DNA of 64,000 nt from Sipunculus nudus. Taxonomy: Eukaryota > Annelida > Sipuncula > Golfingiida > Sipunculidae. The position numbers and the translations under genes are program-made. A model generated the notes under the pieces. It was given only the letters and a program-made list of their open reading frames with translations, was not told where the DNA came from and searched no databases. How positions within the stretch are numbered: position 1 is the first letter of the stretch; every line of letters starts with the position of its first letter. Below, piece by piece: positions 60,170 through 64,000 of the stretch. The DNA is taken from NCBI GenBank assembly GCA_026874595.1, contig CM049314.1, forward strand, positions 56,654,300 to 56,718,299, in the 5' to 3' direction.

Positions 60170-63100
60170 ATGATCAGCATGACATCGATGCTTACAATAC
60201 CCAACGACCCGATACATCATTACATCAGAAACGCCTGGGAAGGCAATTTAAGCAAGAAAGCCATTGTAAGTGAATTCACTTTTCATCGAAATAATTTTTA
60301 AAATAATCATACTAAGTTGTATAAAACACGTACTTTGAGTGGAAATTTTTATGAGAAATGACCAATGTCACCCGTTAACAGTTACCCCTTTTTGGTTGTC
60401 ACAATAAGGAGGATATGACTTTCCAGGTTCTTTTAAAGTCATTTGAATCACCAGGCAGACCTCAGGAAATATACATACACGCATTTACCTCCAAATAAAC
60501 TCAAAGACGAACGTAGGTTAACAAAATAAAATAATAACAAAATAATAGGAATACTTTCAGGTCACTAGGGGTATGTCAACATCAATGAACGTAATCACAC
60601 AGTCCTATTTAACAAAGCACATACACAGAGTCCTCAGGGTAGCTGATTCAAATCACGTGACTCCGCAATGTTAAGTCCACAGTCCTAGCGTAATCCCTGT
60701 GTACACAGTAAACTCCAAATTACTGACTCGCACTTTAGTTCTCCTCTAGCGGTGACCATCACCAGTCCATGGATACAAATCAAGTGTTAATCCACAAATG
60801 TCCTGTGTTAGAGCCCTCTGTCATTTGCTTTATCCCTCTTAGATGCACTCAGTTATAACTATCCGGCTGTCGGATACCGAGTAAACTCTCACCAGCGAAT
60901 CCCATCACCGTTATATCTCAGCGTCAAAACGAAGTCTCTCGCTTGTTACTGGGAGCTCTCTAAACGATCCGAATTGCCTGTCAATCGGCAAACATCACTA
61001 CAGTCTCTTGCAGTACTGCACACAACATTAGTAGACGGCTCCCTCAGACTAGACTGTCCATACACTATGACACTACAGCCCCACAAAGCTCACCAAAGAA
61101 AAAAAGACCAGCCGGTCGGACTGCTCGCAGCTACATACAGGTAAGACACCACTCTCAAAGGGGCTACATGCTCTTGTGTCGACAATCGCCCGCTCTCCAG
61201 TTTTGTACCAGTTCCTGACGTCACAAGTCCGCCAGAATCCTCCGCCAATCAGCACCACTACCTATCTGTTCCGCTGACACAAACATCAAATTGCAGTAGA
61301 CATGCCCCCAGGTATAATACGTCGGAAAAACTATTCTAGAGAAATCCACAGACAAACATAGACATGTTGGCGCCAGCTAAACACTGTTCTAAGGAGATCG
61401 TCGTACAAGATCGGCTTCTCACAGCTCAAAAAAGGAACATCAAAGGTGATCGCTAATCTCTCTGATGTCGATATCAAACAAACCACGTGCTACTCCTAAC
61501 TGATTTTTTCACGCTAATTTAATCTGCAAAACCATTATCTGATCATACTCCCTATATCCAAATATATACACAAAAAGTCACAGTCCTCTGGTAACACTGG
61601 TTCCCTTGGAAAAAGGCTGCCCTAATTAAGTGACAGAGCGGGTTGCCTTTGGCTTATAGTAAAGTAGACATGGTGTAGTTTTTGATGGCGCACACATCGT
61701 ATCAGCACTCAATTCAGCACCGAGTTTATATAAAGATAAATAAAAATAAAAAAAATAGAGAATTCAAAACCACCAATAATTAGGGTTCCCAACCTGTTAC
61801 GCCTTATACCACGTTAAATACACTGGTTGCTCACTAAATAAAACTCTGGTAAACAAGAACTCTGGTTAAATAGTCTCTTGACCTCCTAAAGTGGTAATAC
61901 TGGACCCCAACTGGCATTATGGGCCCCGGCTGGCAATAATTGCCCCTTTCTGGCAGCAACTCTCTAGACACTGGTTGGCAGGCACCTTTCTGGACACTGA
62001 CAGGCGGCAATTATCTCCAACGGGTTGGCTTCTGGACTCTTCAGGCTCCAAAAACTGTATGTCCCCACTAAGTATGCAACTCTCTTCCTTCGAGGCTCAT
62101 TTATATTCATAAGTCTAATACAAAACCTTGGCCTGTTTTTTTTCTATGGTCCATCTATATTCATGAGCACGCTCAATACTGAATTCAGCACGCGGTGATC
62201 GCTATTGAATTACCCGTTTATCTCACACACCAAAAATACTCTGCCCGGCGACCCTGGTTTACTTACAAAACACAAAGATACCACTAACCTGAGAATTCAA
62301 AACAAAATTAAACCGAAATACACAATCTATTTTGTGATAAACATGACATAAGTCAAACATTAACAATTTGCTTATTTGCCAACAGGTGTATATAGAAGGC
62401 GTGGGACATTGCACTTACACATATGGCAATCTACAAGATATGGTATTCCACTTTACACGGGGCCTCTACGTTCATGGTGTGCGCAACGAAGATGCTGTCT
62501 TAATAATGAGTACCAACAACACAGAGTTCCTGGTAACACTTTTGGCATGCTGGCATCTTGGGGCTACCGTTACAGTTGCAAATATACAATGTAAACCAGG
62601 TATTAGATATTTTTGGATTTACTTTTATAAATTGCGTAACAATGTTTCCGACCATGCCATATCGTTTCATGCTCCTACTGTACTGTTACTATAACGTTAA
62701 TGTTTATTTCTAAGCTTTTCTGGGAAATCTAGTTCTAGTTCCCTAGCTATCATCTTCATACCGGTTTCAGTGAGTTAGCTAGCCTTCCTTTCTTAAGTAG
62801 AATCCGTTAAGCCATTTTATCGAGACAACAAATGGGTAATTGAGGTCACATCCTTTTCAATAATGGACAGCCTTGTATTTTAAGTAGAATAAAAATGAAT
62901 GAATTTTTTTATCGAAATAAAATAAAGGAAACATGCATATGAGCAGTACAAACCCGTTACCATTTTAAAAATAATCATAATGATCGACTTATATTTCAGA
63001 TGAACTTCGCAGACAGATAGATGATGCAAAGGTTACACATATAGTGGGTCATGAGAATTACATAAATACCTGCGAAGAAGCAGCAGAAACTGCTCAGAGT

Positions 63101-63667
63101 AAAGTCAAGGTGACACTTGGTATCATATGCTATTCTGATGATGCTCAACACATAAAGGCGGTAGCAACACGATTTAAAACACACTCAACATATCCTACTT
63201 GTCACTTGACAAGACTTTGATAAATTTATTCTGTATTAAAAGCTCTGTTTCACACATACCACGAGAGAGCAAAATAGTTACTTTAACACACGCCTTCGAA
63301 GGATCTGAAATAATGCTTAACAGATGATAAGAATATTTGCTTCGCATGTTCATATAACTTTTTTTAAAAACATGCATTTTATTATTCTTTAATTGCATAT
63401 TATCTGTCTTGAAAGATATTTACATTTCCAATAAGATTCTCCTTCGTGATTGCAGTCTGTAATTATAATTGGCGACCATGACAGACTCCTAACGTGGGCA
63501 ACAGTAATCGAACAAGGAAGACGCGTGCTGCCCCAGTTTCAACCTAGGTGTGAGATTAAACAGGGACAGGACGTAGCGTTAATCCTGTACACCAGTGGGA
63601 CCACTGGAGTGCCGAAAGGAGTTATGCTCACCCACCGCAATATTGTTGCAAGTCTTGAGCAATACAA
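60170..63667 (+). CDS. Multi-exon AMP-binding ligase (4CL/luciferase-like acyl-CoA synthetase), 5' part, runs off the window
   Basis: Four coding exons join in frame. Exon 1, 60170-60265, holds 32 codons with ATGs at 60170, 60179 and 60188; it encodes [20 protein letters not shown] and ends at a GTAAGT donor. Exon 2, 62386-62599 (phase 0 to 1), carries [11 protein letters not shown] and [20 protein letters not shown]. Exon 3, 63000-63109 (phase 1 to 0), carries [20 protein letters not shown]. Exon 4, 63456 to about 63667, encodes the P-loop signature [20 protein letters not shown] that binds ATP phosphates. These are N-terminal features of adenylate-forming ligases that activate carboxylic acids with ATP and transfer them to CoA. 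The catalytic C-terminal domain lies outside the window, so substrate and targeting are unknown. Acceptors TTTGCCAACAG, ATATTTCAG and GTGATTGCAG are good. The exon 4 donor (CAATACAA|GTGGGT) is the least certain. Intron 1 (2.1 kb) carries GC-richer repeat-like sequence. Confidence 0.88.
60380..62340. other. GC-richer, repeat-like segment inside intron 1
   Basis: From about 60380 to 62340 the composition and word use differ from flanking AT-rich introns. There are no long frames. A run of related CTGGCA words (AACTGGCATTATGGGCC, GGCTGGCAATAATTGCC, TCTGGCAGCAACTC, GGTTGGCAGGCAC; 61905-62010) and repeated GAATTCAGCAC motifs (about 61710 and 62181) are present. An inserted transposable element is likely, but no termini were found. 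Confidence 0.35.
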
Positions 63668-64000
63668 GTGGGTTATTGTATAATGTAACATTTATTGCAA
63701 TAATGCCCTATTTATAAAACGATTCATTAAACGCTAGCGACTGACTGACGATGCATCACGTCGACTGATTACAACATATTTAGAATTTCTATTACACCTA
63801 TGTTTTGTTTCGTCTGTTATAATCTTTCGCGTATTTTTGTGTTCTCACACGATTAAAATGCTTACATATACACATACATATGCTAATATTTACCTGTTTC
63901 ATCTTCAAGAACATGCTGTAATAAGACAAACACAAATTAATGTAGCTGTTTCGGCAAAGGGAGTTCAGCAGATATGTCTCATTTACAGTCAGGAAAGATT
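63668..64000 (+). other. Start of intron 4 of the AMP-binding gene
   Basis: No further exon is recognised before the window edge; the gene continues to the right. Confidence 0.5.

Overview
The window is animal nuclear DNA. It is AT-rich, genes are split by GT-AG introns, (AT)n microsatellites and minisatellites are dense, and non-LTR retrotransposon relics and an hAT-type DNA transposon are present. A thrombospondin type 1 plus C-type lectin gene, Tx1/L1-like LINEs and a dispersed repeat rich in CCGTC words fit a lophotrochozoan, perhaps a mollusc. That taxonomic guess is inference. There is no bacterial organisation: no operons, no rRNA and no CRISPR.

Layout. 0-6 kb: gene-poor, with a foldback repeat at the left edge. 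6.2-9.6 kb (+): a small secreted TSP1 + C-type lectin gene whose last exon and 3' flank are tandemly duplicated; both copies carry lesions. 9.6-19 kb: two decayed minus-strand copies of an intronless AMP-binding (adenylate-forming) enzyme at 13.6-14.9 and 17.4-18.0 kb, plus two weak candidate plus-strand exons. 19-34.9 kb: satellites, microsatellites, a CCGTC-rich dispersed repeat (27.3-27.8 kb) and a 5'-truncated LINE (29.1-30.4 kb) flanked by a direct repeat of about 168 bp. 34.96-36.6 kb (-): an intact, intronless 554-residue AMP-binding enzyme. 39-42.9 kb (+): a long decayed Tx1/L1-like LINE. 43-46 kb: repeats, including a SINE-like element. 46.2-48.4 kb: a complete non-autonomous hAT transposon with an 8-bp target duplication. 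48.4-51.1 kb (+): a candidate three-exon transcript and an unrecognised terminal coding exon. 51.4-57.2 kb: a second SINE-like copy, a second CCGTC-rich repeat and two inverted arrays of a roughly 163-bp satellite around a minus-strand LINE relic. 57.8-58.6 kb: a 64-bp tandem array. 60.2-63.7 kb (+): the first four coding exons of a multi-exon AMP-binding ligase that runs off the right edge.

The main functional theme is adenylate-forming enzymes: one intact intronless gene, two related intronless relics on the same strand, and one conventional multi-exon paralogue on the other strand. The rest is largely repeat biology. Exon boundaries come from reading splice signals and frame by eye and are provisional.
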